Assembly: GCF_030503615.1 (NCBI RefSeq)
Contig: NZ_CP129963.1
Coordinates: 1,736,001 to 1,800,000 of the forward strand
DNA length: 64,000 nucleotides
From: Sphingobacterium sp. BN32
GTDB lineage: Bacteria; Bacteroidota; Bacteroidia; Sphingobacteriales; Sphingobacteriaceae
Direction: 5' to 3'
A model generated the notes under the pieces. That model ran no database searches and had not been told where the DNA came from. It saw nothing but the letters and a program-made list of their open reading frames with translations. A program made the position numbers and the translations under genes. This document shows positions 24,200-32,203 of this stretch, one piece after another (position 1 is the stretch's first letter; each line of letters starts with the position of its first letter).

Positions 24200-25078
24200 T
24201 CAATAGTTCCCCAGTAAATAATCGTTTAGATCTTTTCCTTGAAAAGTCGTCCTGTAATCATAGAATTTACTTTTTTGATTTAAAGCTTCTGCCTTTAGTA
24301 AACTAGTCGCTCGATCTCCAGCGTTATCACGGTCAAAAAATGCAATCGACGATTGCTTCAATGGATGTACTTCCAAAGTCTTTTTTAAATTGTTAACCGA
24401 GTTCAGTATGCAATAATCATTACGGCTTTCCTGATCTGGATAAATCATTAAAAAGCTGAAGAAATCGAGAATGCCTTCAAAGTAGATTCGGCTTTGTACA
24501 TTAGAATTCGTAAATAAAGTAACACCTTGTTGTGTTGCACACTTAAAACCTTTCGAAAACAGATTGTATCCACCAAGGTGGTTTCTTATTCCAAGATTCC
24601 AATATATTTTGCCATTAGCACTATATTGATAGGCTTTTAAATAGCGCATAGCAATCTTTATATCAATACCTCGTTCTGCAACTAGATATTGACATAACGA
24701 CTCGTGATTAATAATTATGTCTTCTTTCAAAATAGTAAAAGGATCTGAAGCCCTCTCTTCGCAGTTATTTGAAGCCGTTGTTAGCTGGTGAAAAGAAAAA
24801 ACACCTTGATTGAAATTTCTAACAATATCCGAAACGCTAAGTCCTGGATAAATTAGCAAAATCAAATCAATCAATGTACCTCCACGGTTATTATCAGAAT
24901 AATCTACCCATAGATTATTTGAAGATATTTTAAGGCTTCCTGTTTGTTGCTGTGGATTAATAAATGATTTATATAGCCAATATCCATTGTGTTTTCGCTC
25001 TGGAAAGTATCCTATAGATGACAAAAAATCTATAATTGATAGTTTATTTATGTCGCTTGTATTCATTTTTCTTTTCAA
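24200..25078 (-). CDS. Toprim-domain DNA primase
   Basis: 292-residue primase-like protein. The N-terminal CHC2-like region keeps the fold signals (INKLSIIDFLSSIGYFPERK, DYSDNNRGGTLIDLI) but lacks the usual zinc-binding Cys/His set. The Toprim domain follows (about 200-285), with SIAFFDRDNAGDRATSLL carrying the DxD metal site, and FQGKDLNDYLL. It probably primes replication of the element, or of the transferred strand, together with the VapE-type ATPase upstream. M5 at 25066 is an alternative start. A repeat cluster at 25095-25200 lies immediately upstream and may be a replication origin or operator. Confidence 0.85.
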   Translation of the reverse strand: MKRKMNTSDINKLSIIDFLSSIGYFPERKHNGYWLYKSFINPQQQTGSLKISSNNLWVDYSDNNRGGTLIDLILLIYPGLSVSDIVRNFNQGVFSFHQLTTASNNCEERASDPFTILKEDIIINHESLCQYLVAERGIDIKIAMRYLKAYQYSANGKIYWNLGIRNHLGGYNLFSKGFKCATQQGVTLFTNSNVQSRIYFEGILDFFSFLMIYPDQESRNDYCILNSVNNLKKTLEVHPLKQSSIAFFDRDNAGDRATSLLKAEALNQKSKFYDYRTTFQGKDLNDYLLGNY

Positions 25079-25094
25079 TAGCTGAGTGATTTTA

Positions 25095-25200
25095 TTGTAG
25101 TCACGTAGTCAGTAAAATTATTTTAGTGACTACAACAAAAAACACGGTTTAAACTAGTTATAATACACTTTTATTGTTATGTAGTCATGTAGTCAGTAGA
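25095..25200. repeat. GTAGTCA repeat cluster between vapE and primase
   Basis: Perfect inverted repeat ttgtagtcac (25095) and gtgactacaa (25126), overlapping a gtagtcacgtagtcagta unit. A second gtagtcatgtagtcagtaga lies at 25181-25200, overlapping the vapE stop codon. The motif is shared with 15224-15251 near the left end of the element. Candidate iteron, origin or Rep-binding site. Confidence 0.65.
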
Positions 25201-26360
25201 TTCTTTAATAAATAGACTCTGCGTGAATCAGCAATCACTTCTCCATCTGTATTGACATGATTTCTACGGTTAACAGGTTGATAACCTAATGATCGCAATG
25301 CCTGTCCAATTTTTTTATCGTTAAACTTCAAATAAGTCTTTATTTGGAGATCGTTAAGGATTTCTGACGACATCATAGCCACATCGTAGTCATCTTCGGC
25401 ACCAATAGCGTAGTATTTTTGAATCATTTCATATTCGATAGTATGAACCTTGTACTTGTTATTGGATTTCTCATTAGATGCTATTTCATCCTTAGAGATC
25501 TCGCAATTAAATTTATTCAAATACAGATCATAAGCTTGTCCCCATACAAGATCAATATCTACTTGAGATGAATATTTCCAATCGATATCCATCACGTCAA
25601 AACAAATCCAACGCACATTGGCATCCCCAGTCAGAAACTCGTAGGTATCAGTAGTGCCAATAAACGAGACTCTGCGTGGTGTCATTTTAGCCTTTTTCTC
25701 AAAAGGATGACGAAGATTAACATGTAATCTAGACATATAGGATTTGTAATCTTCAAGATCTGATTTTTGCATATTACCCAAATCATCGAGTAGACATAAG
25801 AAGTTGGAGGACATCGCAATCTCACCATCTTTGGTGAGTTTAGGATTTTCAATGTAATAGCTGGCCAACTCATCAGGTAATAAGAATCTGGTCAATGTAG
25901 ATTTACCTAGGTTTTGAACCCCAGACGAAACTAATACGATTGCTTGCTTGTTAAAATAGCGATTATCAATGGCGCATTTCACCGTGCGGACAAACCACTT
26001 AGTCACCTGAACAATAAACCTGTAGCGATCTTCTGTAATAATGTAATCCAAGAAATCTTGAATATAATTCCCATCAACTTTCCGCTGTTTGTATTTTTCA
26101 TGGCATTTAAGAAAATATGCCAGCAGAGGGTCATAGCTTTGTATTCGTGAAGATAAAAGGAATGTAATTACGTCATTTGCCGATGCTGAGATACCTTTAT
26201 GATGTAAATCTATAACGAGGTCATGCTCATTTACCTCTTGGAATTGTAATTGCTCTTTAGCTGAGTACTCTAATGTATTCTTAACGATGTTTTTTCGGAA
26301 AGTATACGACTTCTCTAGCGCATCAATGACACGCAAAAGCTTTAATTTGTTATCACTCAT
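25185..26360 (-). CDS. VapE-type P-loop ATPase (virulence-associated E family)
   Basis: 391-residue SF3-like ATPase common in phage satellites and Bacteroidota mobilizable elements, thought to act in element replication. Walker A is GVQNLGKSTLTRF near 148-160, Walker B is LCLLDDLGN near 195, then sensor-like RRVSFIGTTDTYEFLTGDANVRWICFDV. The N-terminal 100 residues are helical. The C-terminus (about 300-391) has a winged-helix-like block (LNDLQIKTYLKFNDKKIGQALRSLGYQP). It is encoded upstream of the Toprim primase in the same direction, so the two probably form the replication module. Confidence 0.88.
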   Translation of the reverse strand: MSDNKLKLLRVIDALEKSYTFRKNIVKNTLEYSAKEQLQFQEVNEHDLVIDLHHKGISASANDVITFLLSSRIQSYDPLLAYFLKCHEKYKQRKVDGNYIQDFLDYIITEDRYRFIVQVTKWFVRTVKCAIDNRYFNKQAIVLVSSGVQNLGKSTLTRFLLPDELASYYIENPKLTKDGEIAMSSNFLCLLDDLGNMQKSDLEDYKSYMSRLHVNLRHPFEKKAKMTPRRVSFIGTTDTYEFLTGDANVRWICFDVMDIDWKYSSQVDIDLVWGQAYDLYLNKFNCEISKDEIASNEKSNNKYKVHTIEYEMIQKYYAIGAEDDYDVAMMSSEILNDLQIKTYLKFNDKKIGQALRSLGYQPVNRRNHVNTDGEVIADSRRVYLLKNLLTT

Positions 26361-26386
26361 AATTGGAAATTCAGTATTTGTAAAAA

Positions 26387-26483
26387 TTGATTAACCACTG
26401 AATTTCTTATATTTGCACTGTCAGGTACTTTAATAAGAAATTCAAAGGATGGGTTAGGTAGCAATACCTATCCCTTCTTTTTT
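26387..26483 (+). ncRNA. Candidate about 60-nt plus-strand RNA with promoter and terminator
   Basis: TTG at 26387 and TATATTTG at 26408-26415, 18 nt apart, match the Bacteroidota -33/-7 promoter pattern facing right. After about 35 nt comes a hairpin (gggttaggta, gcaa loop, tacctatccc) at 26451-26474 followed by ttctttttt. No plus-strand ORF exists here. The transcript would overlap the 3' end of the excisionase gene in antisense. Confidence 0.5.
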
Positions 26484-26773
26484 GAAATCAGTTTTGAGTT
26501 ATGAGTAAAAGCTTGTCGTTGTATTTCAGTAGTAGATTTATGGTGACTTCCCATCAACCATGCGTCAATAGCTTTCCTACTAAAGAACAATTTAGCACCT
26601 CCCGCTTCCGATTTGGAATAAGGAATTTTGGATTCGTGCACAAGTTTGTAAATGTATGCAGCCTTATAACCTGTATAAAAAGCAAGGTCTTCGACATTTA
26701 AAATGTCTTTAAATCCGATTAGATACTTTTCTAATCGATCTAATTTTTCTAAGATTAATTCATTTTTCTCCAT
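26468..26773 (-). CDS. Excisionase-like HTH protein
   Basis: 101-residue DNA-binding protein of the MerR/excisionase HTH type common in Bacteroidota mobile elements. The HTH is central: LNVEDLAFYTGYKAAYIYKLVHESKIPYSK, followed by the wing SEAGGAKLFFSRKAIDAWLMG. The N-terminal 20 residues form a short amphipathic helix (EKNELILEKLDRLEKYL). It sits between the VapE-type gene and the integrase side of the element. It may serve as a recombination directionality factor or as a regulator of the replication genes; the family contains both. Confidence 0.82.
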   Translation of the reverse strand: MEKNELILEKLDRLEKYLIGFKDILNVEDLAFYTGYKAAYIYKLVHESKIPYSKSEAGGAKLFFSRKAIDAWLMGSHHKSTTEIQRQAFTHNSKLISKKKG

Positions 26774-26812
26774 GATTTACTTTGTTTGTTAAGTCAAGCG
26801 AAGTAAACTGAA

Positions 26813-26854
26813 GTAAAAAGCTAAAAGGTTGAAAAATAGGGTTTCCAACCTTTT
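26813..26854 (-). terminator. Terminator of the 279-aa membrane-protein gene
   Basis: Stem aaaaggttg/caacctttt (26823-26854) with a T-rich tract on the minus strand, after the stop at 26882. A further ccaacctttt copy at 26869-26878 could form an alternative pairing. Confidence 0.65.
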
Positions 26855-26881
26855 AATAGTTTTATTCCAACCTTTTCAAAA

Positions 26882-27721
26882 TTAATTAACAAAAATTAAT
26901 TCAATCAAATTTCGGTTTTTAATATTTTCAGGAACACATTTTCTATACGATTCCGTAATAGAATCAACAGTAGCTTTAGTGTTTTTATTTTTAACTATTT
27001 TCATAAAACCTGTCAGCGACAAATCCTTGGTTTCTTTTGCTAAAGATTCAAACAAAACATACGTTTGAAGATTGTCCATCTTTAGTTGAAATAGCGGTTC
27101 TGAAGGAAAATTACCAGTTGTAAAAATCTCTACGAAACGATTACGTATCTCACTTTGTTCGTTCAAATCTTCAAACCATAGGAAATCATATCTAATTAAA
27201 CCGTCAAAAATCTGACGCATTTTTTCAACGCTGGCATAAGAAGTGAAATCACTGGTATAGTTTCGTACAAGCTTTTGAACTTTTGACAAATACAGCCTTT
27301 CAAATGATCTACTTAAAGTCTTAAGCAAAAGCAAGAAAATTATGGCAAACAATGAGATTAGTACTACACACAAAAAAATATCAAAAATGGAATTATCAAT
27401 TCTTTCAGTCAGTACTACATTGCTATTAAAATTGTTAAACGAATAAAATATAATAAATAGGGTTGGTAAGAAAATTGAAAAAATAAAAATTCTTGGTCGA
27501 TCTACTTTTGCTTGAAAGGTACTTTTATCGGTCATCATGTAGGAAGCATACCATTTGAAACATTTCCTAAAAAACAAAAAAGTAACAGCTATTAATAATA
27601 ATATCATTATTGGCTTTACAACCAACAAAAAGCTGTTAAAAGAATAGAAAAAAATACCAAAAGAGGTAGCAACTGCAATAAAAATTAGTGTCAGGATTAT
27701 GATAGATGCATCTTTCTTCAT
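26882..27721 (-). CDS. Unknown membrane protein, 279 aa
   Basis: Four hydrophobic helices in the first 150 residues (IIILTLIFIAVATSFGIFF; FLLVVKPIMILLLIAVTFLFF; IFIFSIFLPTLFIIFYSF; IFDIFLCVVLISLFAIIFLLLL), then a cytoplasmic helical domain of about 130 residues (RSFERLYLSKVQKLVRNY to the C-terminus). No family recognised and no catalytic motif seen. The gene lies 3 nt after the integrase stop, so both are probably cotranscribed. Inner-membrane location is clear; function (cargo, exclusion or defence) is open. Confidence 0.72.
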   Translation of the reverse strand: MKKDASIIILTLIFIAVATSFGIFFYSFNSFLLVVKPIMILLLIAVTFLFFRKCFKWYASYMMTDKSTFQAKVDRPRIFIFSIFLPTLFIIFYSFNNFNSNVVLTERIDNSIFDIFLCVVLISLFAIIFLLLLKTLSRSFERLYLSKVQKLVRNYTSDFTSYASVEKMRQIFDGLIRYDFLWFEDLNEQSEIRNRFVEIFTTGNFPSEPLFQLKMDNLQTYVLFESLAKETKDLSLTGFMKIVKNKNTKATVDSITESYRKCVPENIKNRNLIELIFVN

Positions 27722-27724
27722 CGC

Positions 27725-28855
27725 TTAAAAATTAAGTTCTGGAATAATGTAGGCAGATTCACGCATCTTTGCATCCGCGATCTTGGCGTAGATAGCGGTT
27801 GTTTTTATCACCTTGTGACCTAAGCGCTTTTGAACGGTGTATAAATCCGCTCCATTCTCTAACAACAATACCGCATTAGTGTGACGTCCTGAATGGAATG
27901 TTATATGACGCATAATACCCGAATTTAGCACCCATTTGGCTAATTCATTATTATAAGTCATACCATACTTCAGCCCTTTAAAAACTCGCTCTTTAGGTTT
28001 GCCTCGTTCTCCTAGAAGATCTATTGTCTGTTTCGATACATAGAGGTATTCAACACCATCGGTTTTCTGTTGTCTAAAATTTATACGATAAACACCATTC
28101 CCTTCATCACGTACCTCAGACCAGATTAACTTATTGCAATCGGACCACCTCAGACCAGAAAGGCATGAAAACAGAAATGCGTTCTTTAGAACAGGATATT
28201 TGCAGTCAGTAACTATTAGCTTTTGGAGTTCTTCAAAGGTTAAATATTCTCTTTGGGATTCCCCTTGCTCAAAGCTCTTTAGTTTTTGGGCAATATTTAC
28301 TGTTAGGTAGCCGTCATTAAAGGCGCTTTTCAAGCAAGCTTTAAATTTATTGAAGTAAGTATATTTTGAATTTGTAGAAAGAGGTAGATTACTTTTGGTT
28401 CGAGCTTCACGTTCAAAATAGCTTCGCACCATTTTGCAAAAATCTTCTGTTACCTCATCAAAAATTAGATTAGGACTTATGATCTTGACCAAGTGAGACT
28501 GTACCGATGTCCATACGCCATAATTCTTATCCGAATTAATGTGAGCATTGGCCTGCTCTTTAAAATAATCTAGGAAGGGTCTTTTTGCCTTAATATTATT
28601 TTTAAGCCCATATTTTCCTTGAACATAATCTGCCTTCCGGATAGCCAAGATACTTTCAGCAAGTTCAAAGTTCTCTTTGTTATTTTTCTTTTCACTGGCA
28701 GACTTTGGATTTTCAAATTGATAAAGCTTGAGGTACTCAAAATCTCTAATATGTGTCCGTTTACCATTTTCTCCCAAAGCTGTGCCTTTATAAAATTCAA
28801 TATAAAGACTAATCATACCGCTCTTTAGCTTCTTCTCCTTTAGTGTTATTTTCAT
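27725..28855 (-). CDS. Tyrosine integrase of the mobile element
   Basis: 376-residue site-specific recombinase that integrates the element at the mnmE 3' end. The start MKITLKEKKLKSGM at 28855 is chosen; the frame opens to 28918. It has an N-terminal arm-binding domain, a SAM-like core-binding domain (NSKYTYFNKFKACLKSAF) and a catalytic domain with Arg in LSGLRWSDC, HxxR in FHSGRHTNAVLLL, His in RLGHKVIKT and the nucleophile Tyr in AIYAKI. All catalytic residues are present, so it should be active. It lies 160 nt from the right attachment site with direct repeats between, the expected arrangement for an integrase beside its att site. Confidence 0.95.
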   Translation of the reverse strand: MKITLKEKKLKSGMISLYIEFYKGTALGENGKRTHIRDFEYLKLYQFENPKSASEKKNNKENFELAESILAIRKADYVQGKYGLKNNIKAKRPFLDYFKEQANAHINSDKNYGVWTSVQSHLVKIISPNLIFDEVTEDFCKMVRSYFEREARTKSNLPLSTNSKYTYFNKFKACLKSAFNDGYLTVNIAQKLKSFEQGESQREYLTFEELQKLIVTDCKYPVLKNAFLFSCLSGLRWSDCNKLIWSEVRDEGNGVYRINFRQQKTDGVEYLYVSKQTIDLLGERGKPKERVFKGLKYGMTYNNELAKWVLNSGIMRHITFHSGRHTNAVLLLENGADLYTVQKRLGHKVIKTTAIYAKIADAKMRESAYIIPELNF

Positions 28856-28940
28856 GAGACTATATTCAAGGTGTACAATGCTACATCTCCAAACTTTCGA
28901 GATGTAGCAAATAGACAACGAATATAGTAATAAAGTAATT

Positions 28941-29012
28941 TAAAGAAAAACGAAGCGACTCATAAAGAACTGACAGTCAGATAAAAGAACGCAAAGTAAA
29001 CTAAAGAAAAAC
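28941..29012. repeat. Possible integrase arm-type sites
   Basis: Two copies of taaagaaaaac at 28941 and 29002, between the integrase start and the right attachment core. Arm-binding repeats of this kind are usual for tyrosine integrases; binding is inferred. Confidence 0.42.
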
Positions 29013-29016
29013 AGAT

Positions 29017-30390
29017 TTACTTCCCGATACAAAACTTACTAAATATATTCTCCAGCAAATCATCCGTAGTAACTGTCCCGGTAATCTCACCCAAATGGTG
29101 AAGCGCTTGTCTAATATCCATCGCCAGGAAATCCGAGGTAATTGGATTATCAATTCCAAACAACACCTTCTCCAGAGCCTCTCGAGTATGTTGCAGAGCT
29201 TCCAAGTGACGAATATTCGTCACTATCGTATCATCCGTATTAATTTGCGAAAGATTAACCTGATTCAGCAGCTCATCTTTCAGCTCTTCAATACCCTGCT
29301 GTTGTTTTGCGGAAATATAGATTGGGTTTAGCACTGCATATTCAGCGCGTTGATCTTCGGAGAGAAGATCACTCTTATTAATAATCGTCACAAATGGAAT
29401 TTGGAGTACTTCCACTTCTTTAATTTGCTGCTGCACGGCGGCAATATGATCTTGCGTAGGGTCGAAAAGATAGATAATCAAGCGTGCCTGCTTCATTTTC
29501 TCCATCGTCCGCTCCACTCCTTTCGCTTCGATTACATCTTCCGTCTGGCGAATACCGGCGGTATCTATAAAACGAAAAGTAACGCCATGTATATTGATCT
29601 CATCTTCAATTGTATCGCGTGTTGTACCGGCAATATCCGATACTATCGCACGTTCATCATTCAATAAGGCATTCAACAGCGTCGATTTCCCTACATTAGG
29701 CTTTCCGGCAATAACCACCGGCACACCATTCTTCAAGACATTACCCTGCTCGAACGATTGGATCAAACGCCCGATCACCTGATAGATCTTCTCGATCAGA
29801 ATTCGTAACTGATCGCGATTAGCAAATTCCACATCCTCTTCCGCGAAATCCAGTTCCAACTCGATTAAAGATGCAAAGTGTACTAGATCCTCACGCAACT
29901 GCTTTAGCTGATTCGAGAAACCACCACGCATCTGCTGCATAGCAATCTGATGCGACGCTGCAGAATTCGAAGCAATCAGATCGGCCACGGCTTCCGCCTG
30001 CGACAAATCCAATCCGCCATTTAAAAATGCACGAAGAGTAAACTCCCCAGCCTTCGCTGCCCTCGCCCCTTTCTTCATCAACAACGTCAAAATACGCTCA
30101 ATGATGTACTTCGAGTTATGCGTAGAAATCTCCACAACATTTTCTTTCGTATACGAGTGCGGCGCAATAAACAAAGATACAAGTACCTCATCAATCACCT
30201 GATCACCATCACGGATAGTACCGAAGTGAATCGTATGCGAAGCCTGTTTGCTCAAATCCTTCCCCCTAAAAACAGAGTCCGTAATAGCCACAGCCTCCGG
30301 ACCCGACAAACGAATCACAGCAATAGCACCATTAACCCCTGGAGAAGTCGCCAACGCGACAATTGTATCTTGAGAATGCGTAAATGACAT
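29017..30390 (-). CDS. mnmE: tRNA modification GTPase MnmE
   Basis: 457-residue GTPase that with MnmG places a carboxymethylaminomethyl group on the wobble uridine of certain tRNAs. Domains: an N-terminal formyl-THF-binding domain, helical domain, G domain (about 220-375) with GKPNVGKSTLLNALL, the switch region SDIAGTTRDT, DTAGIR and NKSD, and the conserved C-terminal FCIGK whose Cys is needed for modification. Length is standard. The last codons form the attachment core of the 14-kb element, and the reading frame is preserved by the insertion. Start ATG at 30390; ATTAGA repeats lie upstream. Confidence 0.98.
   Translation of the reverse strand: MSFTHSQDTIVALATSPGVNGAIAVIRLSGPEAVAITDSVFRGKDLSKQASHTIHFGTIRDGDQVIDEVLVSLFIAPHSYTKENVVEISTHNSKYIIERILTLLMKKGARAAKAGEFTLRAFLNGGLDLSQAEAVADLIASNSAASHQIAMQQMRGGFSNQLKQLREDLVHFASLIELELDFAEEDVEFANRDQLRILIEKIYQVIGRLIQSFEQGNVLKNGVPVVIAGKPNVGKSTLLNALLNDERAIVSDIAGTTRDTIEDEINIHGVTFRFIDTAGIRQTEDVIEAKGVERTMEKMKQARLIIYLFDPTQDHIAAVQQQIKEVEVLQIPFVTIINKSDLLSEDQRAEYAVLNPIYISAKQQQGIEELKDELLNQVNLSQINTDDTIVTNIRHLEALQHTREALEKVLFGIDNPITSDFLAMDIRQALHHLGEITGTVTTDDLLENIFSKFCIGK
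29018..29032. other. Right attachment site (mnmE 3' end)
   Basis: 15-bp copy of the core shared with 15039-15053. On the minus strand it encodes the final Cys-Ile-Gly-Lys and part of the TAA stop of MnmE. Confidence 0.9.
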
Positions 30391-30408
30391 GGAGGCAAAG
30401 ATAGTAAT

Positions 30409-30641
30409 TTAGATTTTAGATATAAGATTCGAGACATTAGAGTATTGGGATTAGCAAGAGCATTGGTATTAGCCGTAAGATGCTCATACCTTACCAGCGC
30501 CATCACCTTACGTTACGCTCCTTAATCCTTGAAAGAAATCATGAATTAAATAAATATCTATACAAATAATCTTCCTTCTCTCTTTCAAGAAATTGCCAGC
30601 CAATGCTCTAATGTCTAAAATCTGATGTCTAATATCTGAAC
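30409..30641. repeat. Inverted ATTAGA-type repeat pair
   Basis: Array tttagattttagatataag starting about 30409 (plus sense) faces its complement ctaatgtctaaaatctgatg at 30608-30641. The arms enclose about 150 nt without a gene between mnmE and the hydrolase. The right arm overlaps the hydrolase stop codon. Confidence 0.75.
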
Positions 30642-31246
30642 ACAATTTCATTAACAACCTCTATCTCATCCGCCACTATCGTATGCGGCATTCCCGGATA
30701 AATCTTCTCAGTTACTTGGGCGCCCATCTCTTCCAGTAACCTTGTGCTTTCCTGCACGCGGCTTACGGGTACATGGAAGTCCGGATCGCTGGTACCGATA
30801 AAAATTGGCGTTCCGGCGAAATCACCTTGGTAGTTCTCCTTGTAAATCTCATCGCCGATTAGGCCTCCTGTGAAGGCTACGGCTCCGCCGTAGCGTTGGG
30901 CATGTCTTGCTACATACTCTAGCGTCAAGCAGGCTCCTTGCGAGAAGCCTAGGAAATAGATATTCTCCGCTTCTATACCCTGGGACAACGCTTCTTTTAC
31001 CGTCTCGGATACTAACGCTAGAGCCGAATCCAGGTAAGGCTGATTTGAAGCAACCTCCGCCATAAAAGAATGCGGATACCAGGTATGATTTGTCGCCTGT
31101 GGCGCTAGCAGCAGGTAATCCTTGACGTTTAGATGCTCGGCAAGGGATAAAATATCCTGTGCCGAACCTCCTCGTCCATGTAGCATAATCAAAGCCTTCT
31201 TTGCATTGCTGGTATTCCCTGCCTGTAATATATTTTTCTGATGCAT
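30629..31246 (-). CDS. Alpha/beta hydrolase, phospholipase/carboxylesterase type (MhqD-like)
   Basis: 205-residue serine hydrolase. Ser nucleophile in GFSQGACL near 111-118, oxyanion region LLHGRGGSAQD, Asp in GTSDPDFHVP near 164 and His in GMPHTIVADE near 188 complete the triad. It follows the ring-cleaving dioxygenase gene by 18 nt in the same operon. In Firmicutes the MhqD/MhqO pair handles quinones and related electrophiles, which suggests the same here. The last codons AGA-TAT-TAG belong to an ATTAGA repeat, so the C-terminus Arg-Tyr-stop is written by repeat DNA. Normal family length. Confidence 0.88.
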   Translation of the reverse strand: MHQKNILQAGNTSNAKKALIMLHGRGGSAQDILSLAEHLNVKDYLLLAPQATNHTWYPHSFMAEVASNQPYLDSALALVSETVKEALSQGIEAENIYFLGFSQGACLTLEYVARHAQRYGGAVAFTGGLIGDEIYKENYQGDFAGTPIFIGTSDPDFHVPVSRVQESTRLLEEMGAQVTEKIYPGMPHTIVADEIEVVNEIVFRY

Positions 31247-31264
31247 GTTGTTCTCCTTTTCTAA

Positions 31265-32203
31265 TTATCCTTCCAACTGTGGCAATACTTTCTCGATCTC
31301 CGCGCGGCTGCCTTCATATTGTTTTGGCAATTTCAAAGCAGATCCTAAAGAATCTAATGGCTCATCCACATCAAAGCCAGGGTTGTCGGTCGCAATTTCG
31401 AATAATACACCACCTGGTTCGCGAAAATAAAGCGAATGGAAGTAATCACGATCAATCTGTGGCGTAATCTGCAATCCTGCGCTCATAATAATTTCACGCA
31501 GCTCCAATTGGTCTTCATCATTTTTTACGCGGAATGCAATGTGGTGATTAGTCCCCGCTGTGTTAATTGCACGACCGGCGTTTGGATCAACCAAAATATC
31601 AATGATATTTGCCGAATCCACCGTGTCGGTAGCAAAACGATAGCGATTACCTTCCTCCGCAACTTGCTGATAGCCCAATAAATCTATCAACACCTTTGCA
31701 GTGGGATCCAATTCGCGCAATGTCAAAGTCGTGTTATGAAAGCCCTTGCTTGCTACATCCTGCGTCACTTCCTTCGTGGTCCAGCCGGTTCTAGCATCGC
31801 CGGCTTTCGGAACCACTAAGGATAAATTCAATCCATCAGGATCCAAGAATGGATAGTATAGTTCACCAAAACGCTCCACAACCTCTCCCGTCAAAACATT
31901 GTTTTCTCCGAAACGCTCGGTCCAGAAATCCAAACTACCCTCAGGAACTGAGTAGGCAATCTCGGTCGCCATACCCACACCGTTGCGGCCGCGACCAATG
32001 CCCTCCCAAGGAAAGAAAGTCAATATAGTCCCTGCCGAACCTTTCTCGTCCCCATAATAGAAATGATAGGTTCCAGGATCATCAAAATTCACCGTCTTTT
32101 TCACCATTCTTAAACCCAATACTTTGCTGTAAAAATCATAGTTGCGCTGAGCAAGATTTGCTATCGCTGTGATGTGGTGTAATCCTAATACTTTATTTGT
32201 CAT
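31265..32203 (-). CDS. Ring-cleaving dioxygenase, VOC family (MhqO-like)
   Basis: 312-residue protein with two glyoxalase/VOC modules. The first starts LGLHHITAIANLAQRNYDFY (metal-binding His near 10); the second has GFHNTTLTLRELDP and HHIAFRVKNDEDQLEL. A C-terminal FREPGGVLFEIATDNPGF supplies the Glu ligand. Family members open hydroquinone or catechol rings with Fe(II). It is encoded 18 nt upstream of the MhqD-like hydrolase. The promoter should lie in the 458-nt gap upstream, which holds no MarR-type regulator gene, so control is not visible. Confidence 0.88.
   Translation of the reverse strand: MTNKVLGLHHITAIANLAQRNYDFYSKVLGLRMVKKTVNFDDPGTYHFYYGDEKGSAGTILTFFPWEGIGRGRNGVGMATEIAYSVPEGSLDFWTERFGENNVLTGEVVERFGELYYPFLDPDGLNLSLVVPKAGDARTGWTTKEVTQDVASKGFHNTTLTLRELDPTAKVLIDLLGYQQVAEEGNRYRFATDTVDSANIIDILVDPNAGRAINTAGTNHHIAFRVKNDEDQLELREIIMSAGLQITPQIDRDYFHSLYFREPGGVLFEIATDNPGFDVDEPLDSLGSALKLPKQYEGSRAEIEKVLPQLEG

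Larger units (their letters stand above)
15039..29032. mobile_element. 14-kb integrative mobilizable element in the 3' end of mnmE
   Basis: It is bounded by a perfect 15-bp direct repeat (tacttcccgatacaa) at 15039-15053 and 29018-29032. The right copy is the last codons of mnmE (Cys-Ile-Gly-Lys-stop, minus strand). Inside are a tyrosine integrase next to the mnmE end, an excisionase-like HTH protein, VapE-type ATPase, Toprim primase, MobC, oriT candidate and relaxase, plus AT-rich cargo. No conjugative type IV secretion genes are present, so it is mobilizable rather than self-transmissible. None of the host's ATTAGA/GGAAGGATG intergenic repeats was seen inside it. Confidence 0.9.

Noticed and set aside
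25095..25200. CRISPR array from the GTAGTCA repeats
   Set aside because: Repeats are short, irregularly spaced and partly inverted, with no cas genes in the window.
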